A stretch of DNA of 64,000 bases from Aminobacterium mobile DSM 12262 (GTDB lineage Bacteria; Synergistota; Synergistia; Synergistales; Aminobacteriaceae): contig NZ_JAFZ01000001.1 of NCBI RefSeq assembly GCF_000526395.1, positions 682,001 to 746,000 on the forward strand, written 5' to 3'. Shown here one piece after another: positions 63,272 through 64,000 of this stretch. Each line of letters starts with the position of its first letter. Position 1 is the stretch's first letter. Below the pieces are notes generated by a model. That model searched no databases, was not told the origin of the DNA, and worked only from the letters and a program-made list of their open reading frames with translations. The position numbers and the translations under genes are program-made.

Positions 63272-64000
63272 GTGCTTACCGAACGGCAACTAGAGATCGT
63301 TTTAGCCGTTGTGTATGAATATATTCAGACTGGGGAACCGGCAGGATCTCGTACTATTGCCCGTAAGTATTTAAAAGGTTGCAGTGCGGCTACGATACGT
63401 AATGAAATGTACGATCTTGAGCTGATGGGCTATTTCTATCAACCTCACACATCGGCAGGACGCCTTCCCACATCAAGGGCTTACCGACTTTATGTCGATT
63501 CTATTCTACATCGAAGAAGAGTCCCTCCGGTTGGATTTGAGTATTGGAAAGATGGCATTCGAGAACAGAAGCAAGGCATCGAATCTCTTTTATCCTATGT
63601 CTCCCAACTTCTGGGGCGGGTAACAAACTATGTGGGTGTTGCTGCTATATCCTCCCTTCATGAAGTGGAAATTCAACATGTGGATTTTGTTCGTCTTGGC
63701 GGAAATACGGTTCTTGTAATTATGGTACTTAAAGGTGGCCTTGTTCACCATAATATAGTGGCTTTGCCATGTGATTTATCTCAGGATTCCCTTGAGGAGT
63801 TGGCTCGTCGTATCAATATGATATGTGTTGGACATCCGTGGTCAGAAGTGCGGGAAGTCCTCTATTCTTATGTTATAGAGGGCCTTGAAAGATTTTCTGA
63901 TGCGTGTTCAGAAGCCATTATACAAATAGACGGGATGTTGCAGAAGTATAACTATAGGCTATTTACAGGGGGGGCGCAGCATATCCTCAACCTCCCTGAT
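63272..64000 (+). CDS. hrcA: Heat-inducible transcription repressor HrcA (partial, runs off the end)
   Basis: Repressor of class I heat-shock genes, folded with help of GroE. The 243 visible codons open with LTERQLEIVLAVVYEYIQTGEPAGSRTIARKYLKGCSAATIRNEMYDLELMGYFYQPHTSAGRLPTSRAYRLYVD, the winged-helix domain with the HrcA signature. Middle sequence EIQHVDFVRLGGNTVLVIMVLKGGLVHH fits the GAF-like domain. GTG 63272 follows AGGAGGGGAGG. The usual length is ~340 residues, so about 100 are missing past base 64000; grpE and dnaK are expected beyond (inference). Confidence 0.97.
   Translation, partial: MLTERQLEIVLAVVYEYIQTGEPAGSRTIARKYLKGCSAATIRNEMYDLELMGYFYQPHTSAGRLPTSRAYRLYVDSILHRRRVPPVGFEYWKDGIREQKQGIESLLSYVSQLLGRVTNYVGVAAISSLHEVEIQHVDFVRLGGNTVLVIMVLKGGLVHHNIVALPCDLSQDSLEELARRINMICVGHPWSEVREVLYSYVIEGLERFSDACSEAIIQIDGMLQKYNYRLFTGGAQHILNLPD

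Overview
The window reads as one nearly continuous stretch of chromosome from a diderm, LPS-making, fermentative anaerobe. Three things point to Synergistota, possibly near Aminobacterium (inference from gene content and family resemblance; no search was run): a complete Kdo/lipid A gene set sits beside an SLH-domain outer-membrane porin and a CsaB-type pyruvyl transferase; amino-acid and keto-acid metabolism genes (2-oxoacid:ferredoxin oxidoreductase, CstA) are present; and DUF4321, DUF5693 and DUF4392 genes occur. G+C looks moderate. GTG and TTG starts are common and most genes overlap or abut, so translational coupling is the rule. I saw no insertion sequence, prophage or CRISPR array.

Positions 1-17821 form one long plus-strand envelope operon: the end of fabZ, then lpxA, kdsC, an LptF/G permease, lpxI, lpxB, an LpxB-like glycosyltransferase, msbA, an lpxK fused to a second LpxB-like domain, kdsA, kdsD, waaA, a gene of unknown function, kdsB, an ELM1-type putative glycosyltransferase and two GT4 glycosyltransferases. 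Two GT9 heptosyltransferase-like genes and an O-antigen ligase-like membrane protein follow (17990-21240). Together they cover lipid A acylation to disaccharide formation, Kdo synthesis, activation and transfer, core extension, flipping and ligation.

Positions 21241-38119 hold an SLH-porin behind its own promoter and long leader, a secreted protein with a paralogue 10 kb away, pfkA, a glutamate cyclase-like gene, an ECF transporter S component (minus strand), transaldolase, rho, a LysM/M23 peptidase, pyrG, and a run of exported proteins leading into lptC, lptD and ddl. Positions 38146-53697 hold greA (minus), RNase J, uppP, DUF4321, maf, DUF5693, csaB, a split transketolase, ftsE-ftsX, an EnvC-like M23 protein, a C-terminal processing protease, a YibQ-type deacetylase, purA and a GNAT acetyltransferase.

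Positions 53698-64000 hold a tRNA-Val(CAC) on the minus strand with promoter and terminator, an orphan gene, cstA, a 57-residue zinc-ribbon gene, korA-korB, a peroxiredoxin, a minus-strand group (histidine phosphatase; folP-folK-secreted protein), and a perfect CIRCE operator in front of hrcA, which runs off the end.

The most promising undescribed material is the lipid A/Kdo operon: two additional LpxB-like domains (one fused to LpxK, whose P-loop is altered) and an uncharacterised gene coupled between waaA and kdsB. Next come the paralogous secreted proteins near lptCD and the pairing of an SLH porin with CsaB in a cell that also makes LPS.
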